From Candidatus Acetothermia bacterium JdFR-48 (GTDB taxonomy: Bacteria; Bipolaricaulota; Bipolaricaulia; Bipolaricaulales; Bipolaricaulaceae): a DNA stretch of 36,235 nt. Of this stretch, positions 7,619-14,378 are shown one piece after another (within the stretch, counting starts at the first letter, position 1; every line of letters starts with the position of its first letter). The notes below the pieces were generated by a model, which saw only the letters and a list, made by a program, of their open reading frames with translations, did no database searches and was not told the DNA's origin. Location: NCBI GenBank assembly GCA_002011425.1, contig MTNJ01000047.1:16065-52299 (forward strand). Reading direction: 5' to 3'. The position numbers and the translations under genes were made by a program.

Positions 7619-8086
7619 TCAGCCGCGCAGGAAATCGAGCACGAGCCGCAGGGCTTCGTGGGCCGTGGAGTACCTGTTTCCCCGCCGTGACCCCATGAAG
7701 CGGAACTCCCGTACGAGCGTGCCCTCCGCATGGGCGAGGGCGATGTAAACGAGGCCCACGGGCTTAGCAGGGGTGCCGCCTGTAGGTCCGGCGATCCCGG
7801 TGGTGGAGAGCCCGAGGTCCGCTCCGAGGAGTGCCCGTACCCCCTCGGCCATGGCTTGAGCACACTCGGGGGAAACCGCCCCCACGGAGGACAATATCTC
7901 CTCCGATACCCTGAGCACGTTCTCCTTCACCTCGTTGCTGTAGGCGACGACGCCGCCGCGGAAGTAATCGGAGGAGCCGGGGACGTCGGTGATGAGGGAG
8001 GCGACGAGACCCCCGGTGCACGACTCCGCCACGGCCACGGTCAGTCCTTTCTCCCGCAGGAGTCTTCCCACCTCGACCTCGATCAT
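7619..8086 (-). CDS. pncC: CinA C-terminal-domain protein (PncC-type NMN deamidase)
   Basis: A 155-residue stand-alone CinA C-terminal domain. It shows the family landmarks VAVAESCTGGLVASLIT (residues 17-33), YFRGGVVAYSNEVK, VSPECAQAMAEG and LSTTGIAGPTGGTPAKPVGLVYIA. This domain in PncC removes the amide of nicotinamide mononucleotide, giving nicotinate mononucleotide for NAD recycling. The ATG overlaps the stop of the Sir2 gene (ATGA), so the two are translationally coupled. Sir2 consumes NAD, so the pair makes sense as an NAD-linked unit. An in-frame reading extending upstream to 8377 lies within sir2 and is not used. Confidence 0.88.
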   Translation of the reverse strand: MIEVEVGRLLREKGLTVAVAESCTGGLVASLITDVPGSSDYFRGGVVAYSNEVKENVLRVSEEILSSVGAVSPECAQAMAEGVRALLGADLGLSTTGIAGPTGGTPAKPVGLVYIALAHAEGTLVREFRFMGSRRGNRYSTAHEALRLVLDFLRG

Positions 8087-8835
8087 CCCTCTGCCTCCTC
8101 CAAGGCGCGGAAGACGGCCTCCGCCAGCGCCGCGAGGTCCCCCCGCACGACCAGGGCTGCGAGATCGTCGTAGGGGGTCGGATCGTGATTGGCGATGACG
8201 ACCGCCGCGCCTCGAGATGCGGCCAAGGGCACCAGCTCCGCTGCGGGCCAGACCTGTAACGAGCTCCCCAGGACCCATAGGAAATCGCACTTCGACACTT
8301 CGTCCCAGGCACGTTCGAAATCTGGGGTGAGTTGTTCGCCGAAGAGGACGACGTCCGGTTTCACAAGGGCCCCACACTCACAACGAGCGACCCCTCCCCC
8401 CCGCACCCGTGCCGCCATCCATTCCAAGGGGTATCTCCTCCCACACCCCATACATGTCCCCGTCCACGCGTTCCCGTGAATCTCGAGGACGGTACGGGAA
8501 CCCGCCTTCCGGTGTAGACCATCGATGTTCTGGGTGATCACCCCCCTCAAGAGCCCCTGCTCCTCCAGGCGGGCGAGGAGCTGGTGAACGAGGTTGGGCT
8601 CGGCGCGGGCCATCAGCTCAAATCTCCCCATCCAGAAGGCGAAGAATTCCTCAGGCCTCGTGCGGAAAGCATCGATGGTCGAAACCCTTTCAGGATCGTA
8701 CTTGCGCCAGAGACCATCAGGCCCCCGGAAGTCGGGAATCCCAGAAGGAGTGCTCGCCCCCGCCCCGGTAAAGGCCCACCCGTTACGGGCCGCGCGGAGG
8801 AATTCCACCACCTTTCTGATCTCCTCGCCGGACAT
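8083..8835 (-). CDS. cobB: Sir2-family NAD-dependent protein deacylase
   Basis: About 250 residues. The NAD-binding motif GAGASTPSGIPDFRG, the catalytic TQNIDGLHRKAG and EIHGN, and the four zinc cysteines (CMGC and CEC) are all present, followed by SSLQVWPAAELV and ANHDPTPYD. Sirtuins remove acyl groups from lysines while cleaving NAD; acetyl-CoA synthetases are typical bacterial targets, and an acyl-CoA synthetase is encoded at 29.5 kb. The start at 8835 (MSGEEIRKVVEFL) matches usual sirtuin N-termini. The upstream start at 8877 would add 14 residues and lies before the likely -10 box. It is divergent from yebC. Confidence 0.92.
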   Translation of the reverse strand: MSGEEIRKVVEFLRAARNGWAFTGAGASTPSGIPDFRGPDGLWRKYDPERVSTIDAFRTRPEEFFAFWMGRFELMARAEPNLVHQLLARLEEQGLLRGVITQNIDGLHRKAGSRTVLEIHGNAWTGTCMGCGRRYPLEWMAARVRGGGVARCECGALVKPDVVLFGEQLTPDFERAWDEVSKCDFLWVLGSSLQVWPAAELVPLAASRGAAVVIANHDPTPYDDLAALVVRGDLAALAEAVFRALEEAEG

Positions 8836-8844
8836 TCCAGGGAG

Positions 8845-8850
8845 AGTATA
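8845..8850 (-). promoter_or_regulatory. -10 box for sir2 (probable leaderless start)
   Basis: TATACT on the minus strand, exactly 9 nt before the ATG at 8835. No ribosome site separates them and the -35 region is weak. The spacing matches four other genes in this window and would put the transcript start at or next to the ATG. Confidence 0.5.
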
Positions 8851-8885
8851 CCTCAGGTACAGGTGGAAAAATCTCAATTGGGAAG

Positions 8886-8914
8886 TTGTCTCACTTGCTC
8901 CAGAAGATTATCAT
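8886..8914 (+). promoter_or_regulatory. yebC promoter (probable leaderless start)
   Basis: TTGTCT (8886-8891), 17 nt, TATCAT (8909-8914), then 9 nt to the ATG at 8924 with no Shine-Dalgarno sequence. Transcription would start within a few bases of the ATG. Confidence 0.6.
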
Positions 8915-8923
8915 TTTTACGCC

Positions 8924-9676
8924 ATGGCTGGACATTCCAAATGGGCAAACATCAAATATAGGAAAGAACGCCAGGACAAGAAACGTTCCGCCCTGTTTTC
9001 GCGCCTCGCACGGGAGATCATCGTGGCCGCACGGGACGATCCCAACCCCGACTCCAACCCCCGGCTCGCCGCGGCCATCGAGCGAGCCAGGGCGGCCAAC
9101 ATGCCCAAGGAGAACATCGAGCGCGCCATAAAGCGAGCTTCCGGGGAGCTGGGGGGCGAGCGCTACGAAGAGGTGACCTACGAGGGATACGGGCCGGGTG
9201 GGGTGGCGATTTGGCTCCGAGCCGTGACCGACAACCGCAATCGCACTGCCTCCGCGGTGCGCCACATCTTTGAGTCCCACGGGGGATCCCTGGGAACGGA
9301 AGGCTGTGTCGCGTGGCAGTTTGAGCTCAAGGGGAAAATCCGCGTCGAGGCCATTCCCGAAGACATGGACAGGGAGGGCTTCATCATGGCGGGGATCGAC
9401 CTCGGCGCCGAAGACTTCGAGGAGGACGATGGCACGATCATCTTCTACACCCAACCCTCCGACCTCGCCGCGGTGCGCGACGGCCTGGTAGAGACCGGGG
9501 GCCATGTAGCTCAAGCCGAACTCGTGATGGTCCCCAAGACCACCGTCAGGGTGGAGGGAAGGGAAGCGGAACAACTGTTGAAACTCCTCGAGGCTTTGGA
9601 CGACCAAGAGGACGTCCAAGAAGTAGTGGCCAATTTCGACATTCCTGACGAAATCCTCGCCAAGGTAGCTAGCTGA
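8924..9676 (+). CDS. yebC: YebC/PmpR-family protein
   Basis: A 250-residue protein of normal family length. The conserved start MAGHSKWANIKYRKERQDKK identifies the true ATG at 8924, although the frame is open further upstream. Further landmarks are LFSRLAREIIVAARDDPNPDSNPRL, MPKENIERAIKRA and YEGYGPGGVAIW. Family members were described as transcriptional regulators; recent work also gives some of them a role in helping ribosomes through proline stretches. The gene is followed by an intrinsic terminator and then rarA. Confidence 0.96.
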   Translation: MAGHSKWANIKYRKERQDKKRSALFSRLAREIIVAARDDPNPDSNPRLAAAIERARAANMPKENIERAIKRASGELGGERYEEVTYEGYGPGGVAIWLRAVTDNRNRTASAVRHIFESHGGSLGTEGCVAWQFELKGKIRVEAIPEDMDREGFIMAGIDLGAEDFEEDDGTIIFYTQPSDLAAVRDGLVETGGHVAQAELVMVPKTTVRVEGREAEQLLKLLEALDDQEDVQEVVANFDIPDEILAKVAS

Positions 9677-9707
9677 CGTTAGTCCATCCCGCGCGGACTT
9701 CCAGCGC

Positions 9708-9727
9708 CCGGCCAGGGGGCCGGTTTT
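9708..9727 (+). terminator. Rho-independent terminator after yebC
   Basis: A perfect 6-bp GC stem CCGGCC/GGCCGG with an AGGG loop, followed by TTTT. A second short hairpin, AGTCC/GGACT, precedes it at 9681-9699. Confidence 0.7.
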
Positions 9728-9763
9728 CATACGGTGCTGTCCGTGCCCCGAGTTTTTTTACGC

Positions 9764-9769
9764 TAAAAT
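9764..9769 (+). promoter_or_regulatory. -10 box for rarA (probable leaderless start)
   Basis: TAAAAT followed by 9 nt and the ATG at 9779. There is no ribosome site in between. A convincing -35 box is not visible. Confidence 0.5.
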
Positions 9770-9778
9770 AATTGGGAA

Positions 9779-11074
9779 ATGCCTGGACTTTGGCAGGGAG
9801 AATCCCCGCTCGCCGAGCGCTTGCGTCCCCAGGACCTCGACGAGGTAGTGGGGCAACGGCACCTCCTCGGGCCGAACGGTCCCCTGCGGGCTCTCATAGA
9901 AAAGGGGACCTTTCACGCCCTCATCTTCTGGGGGCCCCCCGGCACAGGAAAGACCACGGTGGGGAAGATCATCGCCCGACGGGTGGGGGCGAAATTCATT
10001 TGGCTTTCCGCTTCACTGGTGGGAACTGCTGAGGTGAAGAAGGTTCTCGAGGCCTCGCGCGAGCTATGGCAGAAGACGGGGAAACGTGACCTCCTCTTTC
10101 TGGATGAGATTCATCGCTTCAACCGTGCCCAACAGGACGTGTTGCTCCCCTACTTGGAGGAGGGGTCGGTGTATTTCATCGGGGCCACTACGGAGAACCC
10201 TTCCTTCGTGCTGCGATCGGCGCTCCTGTCGCGGGCACAGCTCTTCGTGTTCGAACCCCTTTCGACAGAGGACTTAAGGGTGCTCTTGCGCCGTGCGCTC
10301 TCCGACGGACGTGGCTTCGGCGGGAGAGTGAAGCTCGCCCCGGACGCCGAGGAATTTCTTATCCGTTACGCCGATGGGGATGCACGTCGGTTGCTTTCGG
10401 CCCTGGAGACGGTCGTTCTGGCCTACGGCGAGGGTGAGATCTCCCTGGCGGCAGCGGAGAAAGCAATGGGTCGGAAGGCGCCACGGTATGACCGCGCCGG
10501 GGAGGAGCACTACAACCTGATCTCCGCTCTCCATAAATCGATCAGGAACTCCGACGTGGACGCGTCGCTGTACTGGCTGGCACGAATGCTCGAGTCAGGG
10601 GAAGACCCACGTTATATCGCCCGCCGACTCATTCGCATCGCGACGGAGGACATCGGCCTCGCGGACCCGAACGCCCTCCGGGTCACCGTGGCCGCAGCCC
10701 AGGCGGTGGAATACGTGGGGCTCCCGGAGGCGGACCTGACGTTGGCGGAGGCCGCGGCATATCTCGCCTTGGTACCGAAATCGAACGCTATCTATGTAGC
10801 CTTCGAGGAAGCGAAGCGTGACGTGCAGCGAACGGTGAACGAACCGGTACCACTGCATTTGCGGAATCCCGTGACAAGGGCTATGCGGGAACTCGGGTAC
10901 GGTGAAGGATACAGGTACGCTCACGATTATCCCGAAGGGGTGGCGCCGATGGAGTCCCTGCCGCCCTCGCTCGCCGGAAAGGAGTATTACCGCCCCAAGA
11001 AGGCCGGGTGGGAGAAGAGAGTGAGGGAACGTCTTGAAGAGTTGCGCCGAATCATACGCGGCGAGAAGAAGTAA
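9779..11074 (+). CDS. rarA: Replication-associated recombination protein A (RarA/MgsA), AAA+ ATPase
   Basis: A 431-residue clamp-loader-like AAA+ ATPase. Residues 12-25 (LAERLRPQDLDEVVGQ) are the usual N-terminal box; Walker A is GPPGTGKTT at about 52-60, Walker B is LLFLDEIHRFN at about 105-115, then IGATTENPSF and the C-terminal domain with YNLISALHKSIRNSD and ARRLIRIATEDIGLADP, both diagnostic for RarA. It acts at stalled replication forks. It is the last gene before a long non-coding stretch. The protein has normal length and shows no damage. Confidence 0.96.
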   Translation: MPGLWQGESPLAERLRPQDLDEVVGQRHLLGPNGPLRALIEKGTFHALIFWGPPGTGKTTVGKIIARRVGAKFIWLSASLVGTAEVKKVLEASRELWQKTGKRDLLFLDEIHRFNRAQQDVLLPYLEEGSVYFIGATTENPSFVLRSALLSRAQLFVFEPLSTEDLRVLLRRALSDGRGFGGRVKLAPDAEEFLIRYADGDARRLLSALETVVLAYGEGEISLAAAEKAMGRKAPRYDRAGEEHYNLISALHKSIRNSDVDASLYWLARMLESGEDPRYIARRLIRIATEDIGLADPNALRVTVAAAQAVEYVGLPEADLTLAEAAAYLALVPKSNAIYVAFEEAKRDVQRTVNEPVPLHLRNPVTRAMRELGYGEGYRYAHDYPEGVAPMESLPPSLAGKEYYRPKKAGWEKRVRERLEELRRIIRGEKK

Positions 11075-11833
11075 AAACTCGTACGGGGCGAAAGCGATTT
11101 CGGGTCCTGCTTACAGTTCTTGATACGGCCAGTGATTCGTCCCATCCCTCGCTGCTTTTCTCACCGGCATTCTGTTCCCTCCATCGGGAATATTTGCCAC
11201 ATTCCCGGAAAAGGCCCGTCCTCGACCCGACCGTGTTCATGCTGGGAAGAGCGAACGATGTCAGAACTACAGGGAAACCATTCGATACGAACTGAAGATG
11301 GGCTGCCCCCCTTGAGTAGGGCTCCTTCCGAGGGCGATCTCCGAAACGCAACCCCTCGGGGATCTCACTTGGACAGCGTGGCGAGAGCTCCCAGAAGAGA
11401 CGTGAAGTGAGTGCGTGCGGAGACCCAAAAGAAAGGCCCTTTGCTGCAGCTAGAAATTCCTTGGAAAAACCGCGTATCGGGGACGCCGCGCGATCCCCGT
11501 TCATACTGCCCGAACCCAACGGAGACCTTCATGAAAGGAAATAACGCCATGCGGGAACCCCTTACGTCGATCAATTCTGCGACCAGTGTGGGGATAGAGG
11601 ACGAATCCCCTCAAGCGAAGGGAACTACCCGGTAGAAGACCGCGAGTCATTGCCCCCGTGTAATCCATGGCCCGGGAGGTCCCCTTGAGGACCCTCGAGC
11701 CAGACGGAAGCGCGTACGTTGGGACATCGGGACGTGCGAACTGTTCGGCGGGCTCCCTTCGCCCCTGTCTGGAACCGAGTACACACGCGGGCACAAGGAG
11801 AAGGGACATAATTTTCGTATGATCATCCTTCGG
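11075..11833 (+). other. Gene-free stretch with several stem-loops
   Basis: From rarA to the iclR promoter no reading frame on either strand resembles a protein; those present are rich in Ser, Arg and Pro like random frames. The base composition is less GC-rich than the surrounding genes. Visible hairpins are CGGGAAT/ATTCCCG (11185-11191 with 11201-11207), GGGGAT/ATCCCC around 11590-11610, and a larger arrangement closed by CCAGAC/GTCTGG (11700-11705 with 11767-11772) that encloses two smaller stems. It may be a decayed gene or a structured RNA; I do not recognise tRNA, tmRNA, RNase P RNA or SRP RNA signatures. Confidence 0.4.
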
Positions 11834-11862
11834 TTGACAAGGGAAAAGCTTGCGGCTACAAA
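11834..11862 (+). promoter_or_regulatory. Promoter of the iclR-ATPase pair
   Basis: A perfect TTGACA (11834-11839), 17 nt and TACAAA (11857-11862). The transcript would have a short leader with a clear GGAGGT ribosome site before the ATG at 11898. Confidence 0.65.
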
Positions 11863-11897
11863 CGCTTTGGTCATGGGAATAACGAACGGAGGTAGAT

Positions 11898-12626
11898 ATG
11901 TCGCGGGAAAGATACATTAACACTTCCTTGGCAAAAGCCCTTAAGATTCTGGATCTCTTCGACAACGAACGGCGCGAACTTTCCCTCTCGGACCTCGCGC
12001 GGGGGCTGGGGCTGCGGCCGGGCAGCATCTATCCCATTGTCTACACCCTTTGGCGCCACGGCTATCTCGACCGGCACCCAGATACCAAACGCTATCGGCT
12101 AGGCCTTAAGATCCTGGTGCAGGCGGGCTATATTCTCTCGGGGCTCGATATCCGGGAACAGGCCCGGCCAGTTCTGCGGCGTTTAGTACGGGAGCTCGGG
12201 GGAAGTGCAACCCTCTCCGTGCTCGGCGAGGAGGAGGTGATCTTCGTCGAGGAGGAGACGAATTCGCCCATGATCCGTGCTCAACTCATCGGCCAGCGCG
12301 CCCCGCTTCACCTCACCGCCCCGGGAAAGGTCTTCCTCGCCTTCGTCGAGGCCCTCAACCCCTCGGCCCTGGAGGGAGGGTCTAGTGAGCTCCTCGTGGA
12401 GCTTGAGGAAGTACGGGCCCAGGGATATGCAGTGGAGAGCGGGGAGTTCCACGGCCACGGGCTCACGGTGGCGGCCCCGGTTCGGGATTTCCGTGGAGAA
12501 GTGGTGGCTGCCCTGGCCGTTTCTCTGCCCAAGGCCCAGGTCAAGTCCAAGAAGAAGCTCGTGGAGGCCGTGAAAGAAGCTGCCGGGGAAGTATCCCAGG
12601 CGCTCGGTTATCGACCCAAAGGCTGA
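11898..12626 (+). CDS. IclR-family transcriptional regulator
   Basis: A 242-residue protein. The N-terminal winged helix-turn-helix covers ALKILDLFDNERRELSLSDL and LGLRPGSIYPIVYTLWRHGYL, and the C-terminal effector domain has LDIREQARPVLRRLVRELGG, HLTAPGKVFLAF and the closing VVAALAVSLPKAQ. IclR proteins regulate sugar, aromatic and carboxylate metabolism. The next gene starts 16 nt downstream, so the regulator probably controls the orphan sugar ATPase and perhaps its partner permeases elsewhere. The effector cannot be deduced. Confidence 0.92.
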   Translation: MSRERYINTSLAKALKILDLFDNERRELSLSDLARGLGLRPGSIYPIVYTLWRHGYLDRHPDTKRYRLGLKILVQAGYILSGLDIREQARPVLRRLVRELGGSATLSVLGEEEVIFVEEETNSPMIRAQLIGQRAPLHLTAPGKVFLAFVEALNPSALEGGSSELLVELEEVRAQGYAVESGEFHGHGLTVAAPVRDFRGEVVAALAVSLPKAQVKSKKKLVEAVKEAAGEVSQALGYRPKG

Positions 12627-12642
12627 AAAGGGGGTGTTGGGT

Positions 12643-13746
12643 TTGGCCGAGGTACTTCTCAAGGAAGTCACCAAGAAGTTCGGCGATTTCGTGGCCGTAA
12701 ACCACATCAGCCTCGAAGTGCGGGACGGTGAATTCGTGGTACTCGTCGGTCCCTCTGGCTGTGGGAAGACCACGACCCTCCGGATGATCGCCGGCCTCGA
12801 GGAAGTCACCGAGGGTGAGATCTACATCGGTGGGAGGCTCGTGAACGACGTTCCCCCTAAGGACCGCGATATTGCCATGGTGTTCCAGAACTATGCCCTT
12901 TACCCGCACATGGACGTCTACAATAACATGGCCTTCGGCCTGAAGCTCCGCAAGATTCCCAAGAAAGAGATCGACCGACGCGTACGCGAGGTGGCGAAGA
13001 TGTTGGGGATCGAGGACAAGCTCCGCGCCAAGCCCCGTGAGCTCTCCGGCGGTCAGCGCCAGCGAGTGGCCTTGGGCCGCGCCATCGTGCGTAATCCGAA
13101 GGTCTTCCTCTTCGACGAGCCCCTTTCCAACCTGGACGCCAAGCTCCGTGTGCGCATGCGTGCCGAACTCGCCGAGCTCCACCAACGCCTGAAGACCACA
13201 TCCATTTACGTGACCCACGATCAGGTGGAGGCCATGACCCTGGGCCACCGAATCGCGGTGATGAAGGAGGGCGTGATCCAGCAGTACGCCGATCCGCAGA
13301 CGATTTACGACCAGCCTGCCAATATGTTCGTCGCCGGCTTCATCGGTTCTCCGCCGATGAACTTCCTCCGGGCACACCTTACCGAATCCGACGGCAAGGT
13401 TTACGTGGAAGGGGAGGGTTTCAAGCTCCTCATCCCTGCCGACAAGGCCACCGACGAGGTGCGCTCCTTCCTGGGCAAGGACGTGGTCTTCGGTATCCGC
13501 CCCGAGGACCTGCGTACCCCGGAGATGGTACGGGAGCCGGCCCCCGAGACCTCTTTCACTGCCAGGGTCCGGGTGCGCGAGGCCCTGGGCGATGAGCTCA
13601 TCGTCTATGCTGACTGTTCCGGCCAGGAGATCATCGCCAAGCTCGATCCCCACGTACGGGTGAACGTGGGCGAGGAGACTACCTTCATCGCCATGATGGA
13701 ACGCATGCACCTCTTCGACCCCGAGTCCGAAGTGGCGATCATATGA
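12643..13746 (+). CDS. MalK/UgpC/MsmX-type sugar ABC transporter ATP-binding protein
   Basis: About 367 residues, standard for the family. Walker A GPSGCGKTT (about residues 36-44), Q-loop VFQNYALYPHM, signature LSGGQRQR, Walker B VFLFDEPLSNLDAKLR and the switch VTHDQVEAM are intact. The C-terminal MOBE/TOBE part (FGIRPEDLRTPE) is present. No permease or binding protein is adjacent, so it probably energises transporters encoded elsewhere, as MsmX does. I chose TTG at 12643 (MAEVLLKEVTKKFG) because AGGGGG lies eight bases upstream and the protein then starts like its relatives; GTG at 12634 is the alternative. Confidence 0.93.
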   Translation: MAEVLLKEVTKKFGDFVAVNHISLEVRDGEFVVLVGPSGCGKTTTLRMIAGLEEVTEGEIYIGGRLVNDVPPKDRDIAMVFQNYALYPHMDVYNNMAFGLKLRKIPKKEIDRRVREVAKMLGIEDKLRAKPRELSGGQRQRVALGRAIVRNPKVFLFDEPLSNLDAKLRVRMRAELAELHQRLKTTSIYVTHDQVEAMTLGHRIAVMKEGVIQQYADPQTIYDQPANMFVAGFIGSPPMNFLRAHLTESDGKVYVEGEGFKLLIPADKATDEVRSFLGKDVVFGIRPEDLRTPEMVREPAPETSFTARVRVREALGDELIVYADCSGQEIIAKLDPHVRVNVGEETTFIAMMERMHLFDPESEVAII

Positions 13747-13782
13747 CGAGGGTCAGTTTTTGATTTGACAGTAAACATTTCG

Positions 13783-13837
13783 ACCTCACCCCGCAGGGGA
13801 TACATTCGATGTGGTGAGAATCCTTGCGGGGTGAGGT
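13783..13837 (+). promoter_or_regulatory. 13-bp perfect inverted repeat over the korC start codon
   Basis: The arms ACCTCACCCCGCA (13783-13795) and its exact complement (13825-13837) enclose 29 nt. The loop holds the ribosome site GGTGAG and the first base of the TTG start codon, and the 3' arm begins within the start codon. No U-run follows, so it is not a normal terminator. A perfect TTGACA lies just upstream (13765-13770) but no matching -10 box is seen. The repeat could be a repressor-binding site or an RNA hairpin controlling translation of the first gene of the operon. Confidence 0.6.
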
Positions 13838-14378
13838 GCGTTTCGCCGGTTTCGGTGGACAGGGCATAATTTCCGCCGGACGTATCACAGGCCGGGCAGC
13901 GGTCATCCACGATGGGAAACACGCTGTCCTAATCCAATCCTACGGGCCAGAGGCCCGCGGTGGAGCGTGTTCCGCTGAAGTCGTTATCTCCTCTTCCCCC
14001 GCCACCTATCCCCGGATCACGGTTCCCGAGGTAGCCGTGATCATGTCCCAGGAGGCTTACGAGAAGTACGGCCACGACATCCAACCCGGGGGGGTTCTCC
14101 TCGTGGATCCCGACCTTGTGGAATACGAGGGGCGGGATGACGTTCGGGTGGTCCCCATTCCCGCGACACGGATAGCCGAGCGGCTGGGGAAAAGGATCGT
14201 GGCCAACGTGGTGATGCTGGGGGGCTTGGCCGCAGTATGGGACAAGGTCACGGTGGAGGGGATGCTCGAGGCGGTGCTTGAGTCTGTGCCTCCCCATACC
14301 GTGGACCTTAACCGCCGGGCGTTCGAGGAGGGAGTGAAATACGTGGAGGAGGTCCTGCATGTCGCCCAAAAGCGGTGA
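13824..14378 (+). CDS. korC: 2-oxoacid:ferredoxin oxidoreductase gamma subunit (KorC)
   Basis: A 184-residue gamma-subunit protein of the ferredoxin-dependent 2-oxoacid oxidoreductases. It begins RGEVRFAGFGGQGIISAGRI, the family signature, then SYGPEARGGACSAEVVIS and GKRIVANVVMLGGLAAV. With the alpha, beta and delta subunits about 10 kb downstream it would form the four-subunit enzyme that reversibly oxidises 2-oxoglutarate (or another 2-oxoacid) to an acyl-CoA and reduced ferredoxin. The TTG start is preceded by GGTGAG at good spacing. It is the first gene of the long operon and overlaps hdrA by 20 nt. Confidence 0.9.
   Translation: MRGEVRFAGFGGQGIISAGRITGRAAVIHDGKHAVLIQSYGPEARGGACSAEVVISSSPATYPRITVPEVAVIMSQEAYEKYGHDIQPGGVLLVDPDLVEYEGRDDVRVVPIPATRIAERLGKRIVANVVMLGGLAAVWDKVTVEGMLEAVLESVPPHTVDLNRRAFEEGVKYVEEVLHVAQKR

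Noticed and set aside
7619-8377. Longer N-terminal version of the CinA-domain protein (252 codons)
   Set aside because: The extra 97 residues lie within the sir2 gene in another frame and are Arg/Gly-rich; the ATGA overlap at 8086 gives the normal domain start.
8594-8923. Upstream extension of YebC (110 codons)
   Set aside because: It runs through the divergent sir2 start and promoters; YebC proteins begin with MAGHSKW, found at 8924.
11052-11519. Minus-strand frame of 155 codons after rarA
   Set aside because: The translation is Ser/Arg-rich with no family resemblance and no ribosome site; it partly overlaps the rarA end.
11501-12028. Minus-strand frame of 175 codons overlapping iclR
   Set aside because: It covers the iclR promoter and helix-turn-helix region on the opposite strand and has no recognisable protein motifs.
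13783-13837. Rho-independent terminator after the ABC ATPase gene
   Set aside because: The stem has a 29-nt loop, no U-run, and extends into the korC coding sequence.
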